DNA of 64,000 nucleotides from Micromonospora echinaurantiaca (GTDB lineage: Bacteria; Actinomycetota; Actinomycetes; Mycobacteriales; Micromonosporaceae): assembly GCF_900090235.1 (NCBI RefSeq), contig NZ_LT607750.1, positions 3,422,501-3,486,500 of the forward strand, in the 5' to 3' direction. Made by a program: the position numbers and the translations under genes. Under the pieces are notes generated by a model that was not told the origin of the DNA, made no database searches, and saw nothing but the letters and a program-made list of their open reading frames with translations. Below are positions 1 through 17,200 of this stretch, one piece after another (the first letter of the stretch is position 1; every line of letters begins with the position of its first letter).

Positions 1-51
1 ATCTGAACCGGTCATGCCCGCCCCTGGTACCACCAGCAGGAGCGCGTCCAC
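1..51 (-). other. Possible 5' end of a gene cut by the window edge
   Basis: Reading leftwards from a GTG at 51 gives an open frame to the window edge that starts VDALLLVVPGAGMTGSD. It begins 51 nt after the stop of the beta-propeller gene, on the same strand. The residue pattern is protein-like, but no convincing ribosome binding site precedes the GTG and 17 codons are too few to identify a family. It could equally be non-coding. Confidence 0.2.
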
Positions 52-102
52 CCCGGACGGGTCGAGCCGGACGCCCTCACCACCGTGCCGCTTGCGAGGC
101 GT

Positions 103-2118
103 TCAGTTGCTGACTGGCCAGCGAACGCTCTTGAGGCGCTGCCCGTCGACCCAGTACGTGCGCTGCCCGTCGAGAACCAACCAGTTGCCCTTGGCGTTGG
201 GGACCACGAAGAGCTCGCGCTGGCCGACCGGCTTGATCCGAACCACGGTGTCGCCAACGGATCCGTACAGATAGCCGTCCGCGGCGTTGTAGCTGAGCGT
301 GTCGGCCTGCCAGGTGCCGCCCGAGAAGTTGTCCCAGTCGAAGGCCCTGACCGTCTTGCTGTAGGTCTGGCGCCCGGTGTTGCGCTCGAACGCGAACAGG
401 GTGCCGTTGGTAGCCGCCCAGACCTGACTACCGGATGTCACCGCCGCGGCGGTCACCTGGGCGTGCCCGACGACCTCCTGGCTCCACAGCAGCTCGCGGG
501 TGGCCATGGAGAAGGCGAAGACCCGTGCGTTCTGCTGGGTCGGGGCGATGCCGTTGCCGCCGTAGATGGACGTGCCGCCGTAGAGGATTCCGTCGGCGTA
601 GGTCAGCGTCAGGATGCTCTGATCCTTGATCAGGTCGAAGTACGTGTCCACCTTGCCGGTCGCGGGGTCGTAGATCGTCAGGCTGGACTGCAGTTGGCCG
701 TAGCCCGGGACCGTCCCGACAGCAAGGAGGCCGCCGGCATCAGCCATGGCGAACGGACGGTCCTGACCGGACGCCGTGAGATCGAAGACCTGGGCCGGAT
801 TCCCGTTGGTGAGTGGCCGCGTCGGGTCGACCTCGAAGATCTTGGCGCCTGGGTAGACGCCGGCGTACAGGCGGTCGCCGACCGTCACCAGGTTCTCCGC
901 CTGGCCCAGCCTCGGGTCGAACGTCCACGTGTCCTGACCCGGCGAGTAGCTCGCGAACCCACCGGAGAAGTAGCCGCCGACGTGGACCTGGCCGGTGGGC
1001 CCCAAGGTTGCCGATCGCGGGGCCACCGGCGTCCCTTGCAGCGCCGGTGCCAGTTCAGCGTGGTCGCCCGTCGTCAGGTTGTAGTACTGCAGGACCTTGC
1101 CGTACGCGCCGACGACGTACTCGGCACCGCCAGAGGTCACGACACCCACCTTGGTGCCCATCTTCACGCCGAGGTTGGTCAGCGTGCCGTCGGGGGCGTA
1201 TCGGTGCAGGACCGGAACACCGCCGTCGAGGAGCGCGATGTAGGTGTTGCCGGCACTGTCACGTCCGACGCGCTGCATCAGGTAGTCGTTCCACGGCCCG
1301 GCCTTCCAGCTACCGGTGACGGTGTCGTAGACGTAACCGATGTTCTTCTTCGTGCATTCGAACCGGACGAACAAGTCAGTTCCGGAGGTGGCCAGCTCGT
1401 AGGTGAACTGGCAATCGGCGCGGCCGTCCGGCAGCGGGATCTGTCGCTTGTCCCCGCTGGCGATGTCGATCTCGAAGAGCGCGGCCTGCGTCCCGGTGCC
1501 GGCGTAGACCTTGTCGCCGACGACCGCGGTCGACCGCACGTAGGTGTACTGGTCCCCCAAGATGCCGTAGTCGCGCCACCGGCCGGTTGACTTGTCGTAG
1601 GCCACGACGTGGGCGCCCGGCAGCGTCGATCCCCCGGCGAAGCCCTCGAAAGTGCCCGTGTACGCCACGCCGTTGGCGTCGGTGTCCACCTGCCAGAGGA
1701 AACTCGTGTCGGGAGTGGCCTGGCCGGCCTTCACCGCGGCAGCTGCCTGGTAAGGCAGGTAGTAGAGGTTCCCGTTTCCGTAGCTCGCGACCCAGACCGT
1801 GCCGTCTGCGGCGATCTCGACACCCCAGGCACCGCCCGCGCCGTCGAGCGGGTAGGTGGCGATCACGTTGCCCGTGAGTGGGTCGATCTCGGCCAGGTAG
1901 GCCGGCTCACCGGAGACCACCGTCCACGTGCGAGCACTGCCATCCGGCATGTTCCCGGAGGCGGCCCCGGCGGCGGTCACGGCGGTCAGCGGAATGACAC
2001 CGTGGTCCTCCACCGTGACGGGTGGCGTCGGGGCGGCCGAGGCCGTGGCGGGCGTCAGGAGTGTCGAGACCATCGTGGTGGCCGCGGCCAAAGCGATCAA
2101 AGTGCTGCGATAGCGCAT
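103..2118 (-). CDS. Secreted beta-propeller (PQQ/WD-like repeat) protein
   Basis: This 671-aa protein starts with a Sec-type signal peptide: MRYRS, a hydrophobic stretch, then ATASAAP with a likely cleavage after ASA near residue 28. The rest is a string of blade-like repeats pairing DG/DP..TG turns with short beta strands (for example IDPLTGNVIATY, YDPATGKVDTY and FERNTGRQTYS), as in PQQ- or Kelch-type beta-propellers. It is probably extracellular, with an unknown ligand or substrate. I chose the ATG at 2118 because GGAGGTA lies 3-9 nt upstream of it; an ATG 21 nt further upstream has no such site. No catalytic residues are recognisable, so it could be a binding protein or a degenerate enzyme. 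The 448 bp upstream separate it from the divergent Nudix gene. Confidence 0.75.
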   Translation of the reverse strand: MRYRSTLIALAAATTMVSTLLTPATASAAPTPPVTVEDHGVIPLTAVTAAGAASGNMPDGSARTWTVVSGEPAYLAEIDPLTGNVIATYPLDGAGGAWGVEIAADGTVWVASYGNGNLYYLPYQAAAAVKAGQATPDTSFLWQVDTDANGVAYTGTFEGFAGGSTLPGAHVVAYDKSTGRWRDYGILGDQYTYVRSTAVVGDKVYAGTGTQAALFEIDIASGDKRQIPLPDGRADCQFTYELATSGTDLFVRFECTKKNIGYVYDTVTGSWKAGPWNDYLMQRVGRDSAGNTYIALLDGGVPVLHRYAPDGTLTNLGVKMGTKVGVVTSGGAEYVVGAYGKVLQYYNLTTGDHAELAPALQGTPVAPRSATLGPTGQVHVGGYFSGGFASYSPGQDTWTFDPRLGQAENLVTVGDRLYAGVYPGAKIFEVDPTRPLTNGNPAQVFDLTASGQDRPFAMADAGGLLAVGTVPGYGQLQSSLTIYDPATGKVDTYFDLIKDQSILTLTYADGILYGGTSIYGGNGIAPTQQNARVFAFSMATRELLWSQEVVGHAQVTAAAVTSGSQVWAATNGTLFAFERNTGRQTYSKTVRAFDWDNFSGGTWQADTLSYNAADGYLYGSVGDTVVRIKPVGQRELFVVPNAKGNWLVLDGQRTYWVDGQRLKSVRWPVSN

Positions 2119-2566
2119 CCTACCTCCGGCGCAAGTCATCTTCCCGAGGATTACGCCAAGGACCGTAACCTGCCGACATCGATACGTCCATGGCCTTGGA
2201 TCGCCGAATCAACGGCGACGGCGACGGCGGTTTACTTTTCGGTCATGGGCGGAACGGCGTTGGGGATCCTGAGTCCGTGCCCGGCCGAGCACGTCGAGCC
2301 GGTCCTGGTCGAGGAGTCAGCGATCTCGGCGGGCGCCCGCCTCTGGGCCGGATCGCTCAACGCGTGGCGGAACGGAGTGCGGGCCGGGTGTGCGTCGAGT
2401 TCTCCGGCCCGCCCGGCGCGGACCTGCTCAACGTCCTGAATGCACTTGCGGCGCATCCGGTCGACCTTGAGCGGAACCTACCGGCCCCGTCCGGAACGCT
2501 GGCGGACGGGGCAGGCTACGGTCGAACCGCCAAGCTGGCGATGCTGCGCCCACCCCAGGGGGGAAC
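2119..2566. promoter_or_regulatory. Divergent intergenic region, no gene recognised
   Basis: These 448 bases separate the minus-strand propeller gene from the plus-strand Nudix gene and should hold both promoters. The stretch nearest the propeller gene is less GC-rich than its surroundings (about 2140-2250). The remaining open frames look like GC-rich shadows without protein-like composition. A hairpin at 2484-2512 is listed separately. Confidence 0.4.
2484..2512. terminator. Perfect 9-bp hairpin upstream of the Nudix gene
   Basis: GCCCCGTCC (2484-2492) and GGACGGGGC (2504-2512) pair perfectly around an 11-nt loop. There is no T-tract on either side, as is common for actinobacterial terminators. 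It sits 54 nt before the Nudix start, so it could end leftward or rightward transcripts or act in the Nudix leader. Confidence 0.35.
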
Positions 2567-3082
2567 ATGGTCGAACTGCCCAATGACCTGCCGGTCTTCG
2601 AGCGCAGCGCGGTACGGCTGGTGGTGCTCGACGGCGACGACCGGGTGCTGCTGTTTCACACCCGCGACCCGGACCACCCCCGGCTGGGCACCTGGTGGGA
2701 GCTGCCCGGCGGCGGGATGGACCCCGGCGAGACGTACCTGGACACGGCGGTGCGCGAGCTGCGCGAGGAGACCGGCATCGTGGCCGATCCCGCGCAGATC
2801 GGCCCGCCCACCTGGCGGCGGCGGGCCAGCTTCGTGCACCGGCAGCGGCGGCACCTCCAGGACGAGGTGATCGTCCCGGTGCGGCTGGCCGGCCCCGGGC
2901 CGGACGTGGACGAGACAGACCGGCTCGACTACGAGCTGGAGGACTACTTCGGGTTCCGGTGGTGGCCGATCGCCGAGGTGGTCGCCAGCGGCGAGCGCTT
3001 CTATCCCGGCCAGTTGCCCGCCCTGCTGACCGGCTTCCTGGCCGGCGACGAGATCGACGAACCGTTCGAGCTGTGGTCGTGA
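2567..3082 (+). CDS. Nudix hydrolase
   Basis: This 171-aa protein has a complete Nudix box at about residues 48-70: GGGMDPGETYLD followed by VRELREETGI, matching GX5EX7REUXEEXGU. Such enzymes cleave nucleoside diphosphates linked to another moiety, using divalent metal bound by the REUXEE glutamates. The short N-terminal strand region and the DETDRLDYE..GFRWWPIAE segment after the box fit a cytosolic MutT/ADP-ribose-pyrophosphatase-like fold. A GGGGGGA sequence lies just before the ATG. The exact substrate cannot be told from sequence. The serpin-like gene follows 31 nt downstream and may be co-transcribed. Confidence 0.85.
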   Translation: MVELPNDLPVFERSAVRLVVLDGDDRVLLFHTRDPDHPRLGTWWELPGGGMDPGETYLDTAVRELREETGIVADPAQIGPPTWRRRASFVHRQRRHLQDEVIVPVRLAGPGPDVDETDRLDYELEDYFGFRWWPIAEVVASGERFYPGQLPALLTGFLAGDEIDEPFELWS

Positions 3083-3113
3083 CGGCGTGGCACCGGCCGG
3101 GCACAGTGGTGCG

Positions 3114-4406
3114 ATGACTGACATTCACGGTCCACTGGCCCGCTACGCCGAACGGATGCACACGGTGATCGGCGACCGGCACCACGTCGCCTCTCCCCTC
3201 GGCGCGTGGCTGCTGCTGGCCCTCGCTGGCCCCGCCACCGCCGGTGCGGACCGCGCGGAACTGGAGGACGTGCTCGGTACGGACGTGGTCAACGCCGGGG
3301 AGGCGGCCCGCGCACTGCTGGAGGCGCCGCACCCGCTGGTGGCGGCGGCGACCGCCGTGTGGCACCGCCCGGGGCTCGATGTCGGCGCCCTGGACCGCTG
3401 GCGGGCGACCCTGCCCGGAACGACCGGGACCGGCCCGCTACCGGACCAGGCGGCATTGGACGACTGGGCCCGGGAGCACACGCTGGGCCTGATCGACCAG
3501 TTCCCGGTGTCCGTGACGTCGGAGACGCTGCTGCTCCTGGCCAGCGCGCTGGCCACCCGGATCTCCTGGGAGAATCCGTTCGACGTGACGACGGCCGGCG
3601 ACCTGGGCCCGGCCAGCCCGTGGGCGGGCCGGCTGCGCCGGACCCTGCGCAGCCCCGAACACGGCCACCAGTGCTGGATCGCGGGCAGCCGCAGAGCCGG
3701 CGACGTGGCGGTACACAGCGCGTCCTCCGGTCAGGTGGCCACCGCCGACGGCCAGGCCGGGCTGGTCGTCGTCTCGGTCGCCGCCGCCCCCGACGTCGCC
3801 CCCGTCGACGTCCTCGCCACGGCGTACGAGTTGGCCACGGCCGCCGTCCAGGCGCCGGACGGGGAGGAACCGCGCGGGAAACGCCGGCACAAGGCGGCCC
3901 GGGCCGGGGGACGGCGCTCCCTGTTCGACCTGCCGCTGGGCGACACCGCGCTGTGGACGCTGCGCGAGGAGCCGACCGTGACGTACGCGCCCGACGGTCG
4001 GGAGGAGCGGATCCGGGCGGTGCTGCCCTGCTGGTCGGCCGAGAGCCGAATCGAACTCAACGAGGACCGCCTCGGCTTTCCCGTCGCCACCTGGGCGTTC
4101 GGCGAGCTGCTGGACACCCCGGAACTGGCGGCCGAGGTGGTACAGAAGGCGGTGGCCCGGTACAGCCGGTACGGCTTCGAGGCCGCGGCGGTCACCGGCT
4201 GGGCCATGGCGACCAGCATGCCGCCGGAGGGGGTCGCGCGGATTGCCGAGCTGCGCTTCGGCCATCCGTACGCCGTGGTGGCCGTCGCCACCGACACCCG
4301 GAGCGACGGCACGGCCGGGCCCTGGCACGGCGTGCCGGTCTTCTCCGCCTGGGTCGCCGAGCCGGACGAACTGCCCGAGGCCGACCTGGCCGACCGGTAC
4401 GAGTGA
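3114..4406 (+). CDS. Bacterial serpin-family protein
   Basis: This 430-aa protein has the overall pattern of serpins (serine/cysteine protease inhibitors that trap proteases through a mobile reactive-centre loop). Visible serpin-like blocks are an early helix segment with ASPLGAWLLLALA near residue 25, ATAVWHRPG, LLLLASALATRISWENPF near residue 145, and a C-terminal FGHPYAVVAVAT...PVFSAWVAEP that resembles the serpin closing strand. There is no signal peptide, so it should be intracellular. The start at 3114 is preferred over an in-frame ATG 27 nt upstream because the serpin-like region begins there, although the ribosome site is weak. The reactive-loop region is degenerate compared with inhibitory eukaryotic serpins, so inhibition is uncertain. 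A bidirectional terminator follows. Confidence 0.65.
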   Translation: MTDIHGPLARYAERMHTVIGDRHHVASPLGAWLLLALAGPATAGADRAELEDVLGTDVVNAGEAARALLEAPHPLVAAATAVWHRPGLDVGALDRWRATLPGTTGTGPLPDQAALDDWAREHTLGLIDQFPVSVTSETLLLLASALATRISWENPFDVTTAGDLGPASPWAGRLRRTLRSPEHGHQCWIAGSRRAGDVAVHSASSGQVATADGQAGLVVVSVAAAPDVAPVDVLATAYELATAAVQAPDGEEPRGKRRHKAARAGGRRSLFDLPLGDTALWTLREEPTVTYAPDGREERIRAVLPCWSAESRIELNEDRLGFPVATWAFGELLDTPELAAEVVQKAVARYSRYGFEAAAVTGWAMATSMPPEGVARIAELRFGHPYAVVAVATDTRSDGTAGPWHGVPVFSAWVAEPDELPEADLADRYE

Positions 4407-4408
4407 CC

Positions 4409-4435
4409 CCGGGGGCCCGCCGCGCGGGCCCCCGG
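4409..4435. terminator. Bidirectional terminator between converging genes
   Basis: CCGGGGGCCCGC (4409-4420) and GCGGGCCCCCGG (4424-4435) form a perfect 12-bp stem with a 3-nt loop. It lies exactly between the stop of the serpin-like gene (plus) and the stop of the last NRPS gene (minus), so it can terminate both. Confidence 0.8.
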
Positions 4436-4441
4436 AACCAC

Positions 4442-13070
<8,629 letters not shown>

Positions 13071-13074
<4 letters not shown>

Positions 13075-13259
13075 GACGCGGCCTCGCGGACCGAGCGGGG
13101 ACGCATGTCCGTCCAGACGGTGTCGATGTGCGCCAGGCACTCCTCCCGGGTGCCGGCGAAACCGGCCTCGTGCCACCCCGCGGGGAGGTCGCGCTCGGCC
13201 GACCAGATCGAGTACTGCTCCTCGTCGTTGCGGACGACCAGGAATCGGGTTTCGGCCAT
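13071..13259 (-). CDS. MbtH-like protein
   Basis: This 62-aa MbtH-family chaperone keeps the family hallmarks: NDEEQYSIW, the [12 protein letters not shown] core and the W-T-DMRP C-terminal block. MbtH proteins bind NRPS adenylation domains and are often needed for their folding and activity. It starts by ATGA overlap with the dioxygenase stop and overlaps the start of the Asn module, so it is made in step with the A domains of the same operon. Confidence 0.96.
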
Positions 13260-14212
13260 CACTTCGCTCCGTTGCTCTCGGGGGTGTGCGGTTCGGCCAT
13301 CGCCACAGCGATCTGGCGAGGGCCGGTGAACGGCTCCCGCCCGTGCGCGGCGGTCATGTTGTCCACCACCAGCACGTCGTCGCGCTGGTAGTCGAAGCGG
13401 ACGCTGGCCGCCCGGTACGCGGCCCGCAGGTGCTCCATCACGTCGGCGGGGATCTCCCCGCCGTCGCCGTAGTAGGTGTTCGACGGCAGCTCGTCGGCGC
13501 CGAACATGGCCAGCAGCCCCTCCTGGTAGTCCTTCGGCAGGGTGCTGATGTGGAAGAAGGTGGCGTGGTTGAACCAGCGCGGGGTGTCCGAGCCGGGCCG
13601 GTGGTGCACCACGTCCCGCACCGCCCGGGTCCGCAGCCCGTCCTTGCCGCGCCACTCCAGCTCGATCCGGTTCGCCGCCGCGTACGCCTCGACCTCGGCC
13701 CGGTCGTCGGTGTTGAACACGTCCTGCCAGCGGGTGCCGAAGTCGGCGTGGAAGTTGCGCACCAGCATCCACCGGCGGCGCACGAACTCCTCCCGCACCG
13801 CCGGGTCGATCTCGGCGTACACCCGGCGCACGTCGGCCAGCGGGGTCGCGCCCTGCGTCTGCGGCGGGGTGATGCAGTAGAAGAACAGGGTCAGCGGCCA
13901 GCGCGCCTGGTACGAGTTCTCGTTGTGCAGGAAGATCTCCTCGTCCGGCGGGTAGTCGGTCGAGGTGTAGACGCGCCCCTTGATGGCATGCCGGGGCGAG
14001 GACCGTTCGGTGTAGACCAGCGGTTCGCCGGACAGCGCCCGGACCACCCGGTCGAAGCCGTCCACCCCGCCGACGTCGAAGCCGCGGAACAGCAGTCCGC
14101 CGTGCTCGACCAACGTCGCGCGCAGTTCCGCGCGGCGGGCGTCGATCAACTCGGTCAGCTCCCGGCCGTCGTTCTCGACGACCACCGGCAGCGTGGCGAT
14201 CGTGTCGCTCAT
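13259..14212 (-). CDS. TauD/SyrP-like Fe(II)/2-oxoglutarate dioxygenase
   Basis: This 317-aa protein has the fold signature of TauD/TfdA dioxygenases. The facial-triad HxE appears in FLHNENSY, and the distal His and 2-oxoglutarate-binding Arg appear in [12 protein letters not shown] and TGPR. Similar enzymes in NRPS clusters (SyrP, AsnO-like families) hydroxylate the beta carbon of Asp or Asn, free or carrier-bound. With an Asn-coding module directly downstream, beta-hydroxy-Asn is the simplest proposal, but the Ser or polyketide part could also be the target. The start is 28 nt after the PKS stop, with AGGAG 10 nt before the ATG, and the stop overlaps mbtH. Confidence 0.88.
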   Translation of the reverse strand: MSDTIATLPVVVENDGRELTELIDARRAELRATLVEHGGLLFRGFDVGGVDGFDRVVRALSGEPLVYTERSSPRHAIKGRVYTSTDYPPDEEIFLHNENSYQARWPLTLFFYCITPPQTQGATPLADVRRVYAEIDPAVREEFVRRRWMLVRNFHADFGTRWQDVFNTDDRAEVEAYAAANRIELEWRGKDGLRTRAVRDVVHHRPGSDTPRWFNHATFFHISTLPKDYQEGLLAMFGADELPSNTYYGDGGEIPADVMEHLRAAYRAASVRFDYQRDDVLVVDNMTAAHGREPFTGPRQIAVAMAEPHTPESNGAK

Positions 14213-14240
14213 TGCTTCGTCACTCCTGGTTTCTCGGTGC

Positions 14241-17200
14241 TCACGCGCGGGGCAGCCGCGGGATGGCGGGGATGGTGGCCGGAGCGGCCGGCTCGTCGGT
14301 GGGGGCGGCGGTGGCCCGCAGCTCCTCGATCCGGGCGGCGAGACCGGCGACGGTCGGCGTCTCGAAGAGGCTGCGCATCGGCAACCGCACCCCGGTCGCC
14401 TTGCGCATCGCCGCGATCAGCTGGACCGCGACCAGCGAGTTGCCGCCGAGGGCGAAGAAGTCGTCGTCGACGCCGATCTCCGGCACGCCCAGCGCGTCCC
14501 GCCAGACCCCGGCGATGGTGACCTCCAGTTCGGTGCTCGGCGCGGCCGAGCCGCCCCCGGTCACCGCCGGCGTGGCGGCCGCCGGCTCCGGCTCGTTCTC
14601 CAGGCTCCCGGTGGTCACCCGACCGGCCCGGTCGCGGATGTCCGCCACCGTCCGGGTGGCGATCACCACCTGGGCGCCGAGCCCGGCGGTGAGGCTGCGC
14701 CGGAACGCCTCCGCGCCGTCCACCGGCCGGATGTCCTCGGTCGGCCCGGCCGCCGCCGCGGCGGTGTCGGCCGGCGCGGCGGTGGCCAGCCCGCCGGTGA
14801 CCGCGCCCTGGTCGACCCGGCGCAGCACGAAGTCGCTGATCGCGACGAGTTCCCGGCCGGCCGGGTCGAGCAGAGTCAGGTCGGCGGCCACCACCTCGTC
14901 GGTGGCGCTGTCCCGGTGCCGCAGGTGGCTGAGGAACTCGGCCGGCAGCGACCCGCGCACCACGATCCGCCCGTAGGACAGCGGCAGGTAGGTGCCCGAG
15001 CCCTGCCCCCGGCCGAACGCGGTCGCCACGTCCAGCAGCGCCGGGTGCAACCCCCACGCCGGCAGGTCACCGACAGCCTCGGCGGGGGCCGCGATCCGGG
15101 CCAGTTCCTGGCCGTCGCCGAGGTGGTGCTCGCGCAGCGCGGCCCAGCGCGGCCCGAAGGTCAGCATGCTGGTGCGGCCACGGCCGAACGACGCGTCGTC
15201 GTCCACCCGGCGGCCGGCGACGGCCGGCTCCCGCGCCGGCGGGGCCGGCTCCACGGTCCAGCCCGCCGAGCCGCGCACGTGGGTACGGGTCTGCCCGGCG
15301 GCGAGGCTGCGCACCGCGAAGTCGGCGCCGTCCTCGCTCGGGGTCAGCTCCACCCGGTACTGGGCGACGGTGCCGTCCGGCACCGAGAACGGCTCCAGGA
15401 ACACCACGTCGCGCAGTTCCACGCAGGCGCCCTCGGCGGGGGCGGGCAGCGCGGCGGCCACCGCCGCGCGAACCGACTCCAGGTGGGCGGTGCCCGGCAC
15501 CACCGGCACCCCGCCGATGCGGTGCTCGTCGAGCAGCCAGTGGGTGGCCGCGGAGACCAGGCCGTGCAGCACGAAGCCGTCCGGGCCGGTCACCTTGGTG
15601 GTGAGCACCGGGTGCTCGACCGGGGTGGTGACGGTGTCCCGCCCCGCGGCCCGGAACCCGGCCGGGGCGTTGGTCTCCACCGCCATGCCCACCTCGGCCC
15701 AGCCGCCCCAGTTCTGCGACACCACCGGCGCCCGCCAGCCCAGCCCGGAGCGGGCGTAGGCGTCGAGCGCGTTGTTGGCCGCGCAGTAGTCGACCTGGCC
15801 GAAGCCGCCGATCACCGCGGTGATCGACGAGCAGAGCACCACGAAGTCCAGCGGCAGGTCGCCGAAGACCTGGGCCAGCGCGAGGGTGCCGGCGAGCTTG
15901 GGCGCCAGCACCCGCTCCGCCTCGGTCCGCTCCTTGATCTCGGCCATGCCGCCGCCGGGCAGGCCGGCCGCGTGCACGATGCCGTCGATCCCGCCGTACG
16001 CGGCCTCGGCCGCCGCGCGTACCCGGTGCAGGTCGGCCGGGTCGGTGACGTCAGCGGCGAGCACCAGCACCTCGGCCCCGGCCGCCTCCATCCGGCGGAT
16101 CGCCGCGATCGCCCGGCCGGTGCGGTCCGCGCTGCCGTGCACGGTCAGGTGCGCGTCCCACTCCTCGCGCGCGGGCAGCCCGGAGCGGGCCAGCAGCACC
16201 AGCTTCGCCCGGGCCCGCTGGGCGAAGTCCTCGGCCAGGGTGATGCCGATGCCGCCGAGGCCACCGGTGATGACGTACCGGCCGCCCTCGCGCAGCGCCC
16301 CCGGCTCGCCCTCGGCGTCCACGGTGACCTGCTCGTAGCCGGTCACCCAGCGGCGGCCGCCGCGCAGCGCCACCTCGGGCCGCTCCGGGTCGACCGGGCG
16401 GCGCAGCTCGGCCAGCAGCGCCCGCCCGCCGTCGTCGGCCGGGTCGGCGTCGAGCAGTCGGACGGTCAGCCCGGGCAGTTCCACCGGGAGCACCCGGGCC
16501 AGCCCGGCCAGCGTGGCGTGCTCCGGCCGGCGCAGGTCGGCGCCGCTGACGTCGCCGATGCCGGTGGTCACCAGGTCCAGGGTGAGCGCGCCGTCGGCAC
16601 CGGTCAGGCCGGCGCCGGCCAGCGCCTGCACCAGGTGCAGGGCGCTGAAGAAGCCGCGGTCCTGGGCCGCCCAGGTGGCCGCGATGTCGGTGCCGGCCGG
16701 TTCGCCGTCGAGGACGAACGCGTGCACCAGCCGGGCCGGCACGCCGTCGGCGGCCAGCGCGGCCACCAGCGCGTCGTAGTCGTCCCGCACGCCGGGGCGC
16801 AGCCGCCAGCCGTCGCCGTCGACGGCGAAGGCGTCGCCGGGGCGTACCACCAGCGGCTGCTCCCCCGCGGCCCGCAGCGCCGCGACCAGCGCGTCGCCGC
16901 GCGGGCCGTCGACCAGGACCAGGCAGCGGCCCAGCGGCTCGGTGCGCGGCTCCGGCGCGGCCTGCCGCCACACCGGCACCGCGAACCACTCCGGCAGCGG
17001 CCGCGGCCCGGTCTCGACCGGCGCGGCGGCGACCTGCTCCACCGGGTCCGGGTCGACCCAGTAGCGACGCCGCTCGAACGGGTACGTCGGCAGCGGCACC
17101 CGCCGGGCGTCCGGGTCGGAGCCCAGCCGCACCGGGGTGCCCTGGCACCAGAGCGCGGCGGCGGCGCCGAGCAGGGTGGCCAGGTCGCCGGTGGCGTCGC

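Noticed and set aside
2190-2870. Open frame of 226 codons upstream of and across the first Nudix gene
   Set aside because: It overlaps the well-supported Nudix gene in another frame, has shadow-like composition and matches no family.
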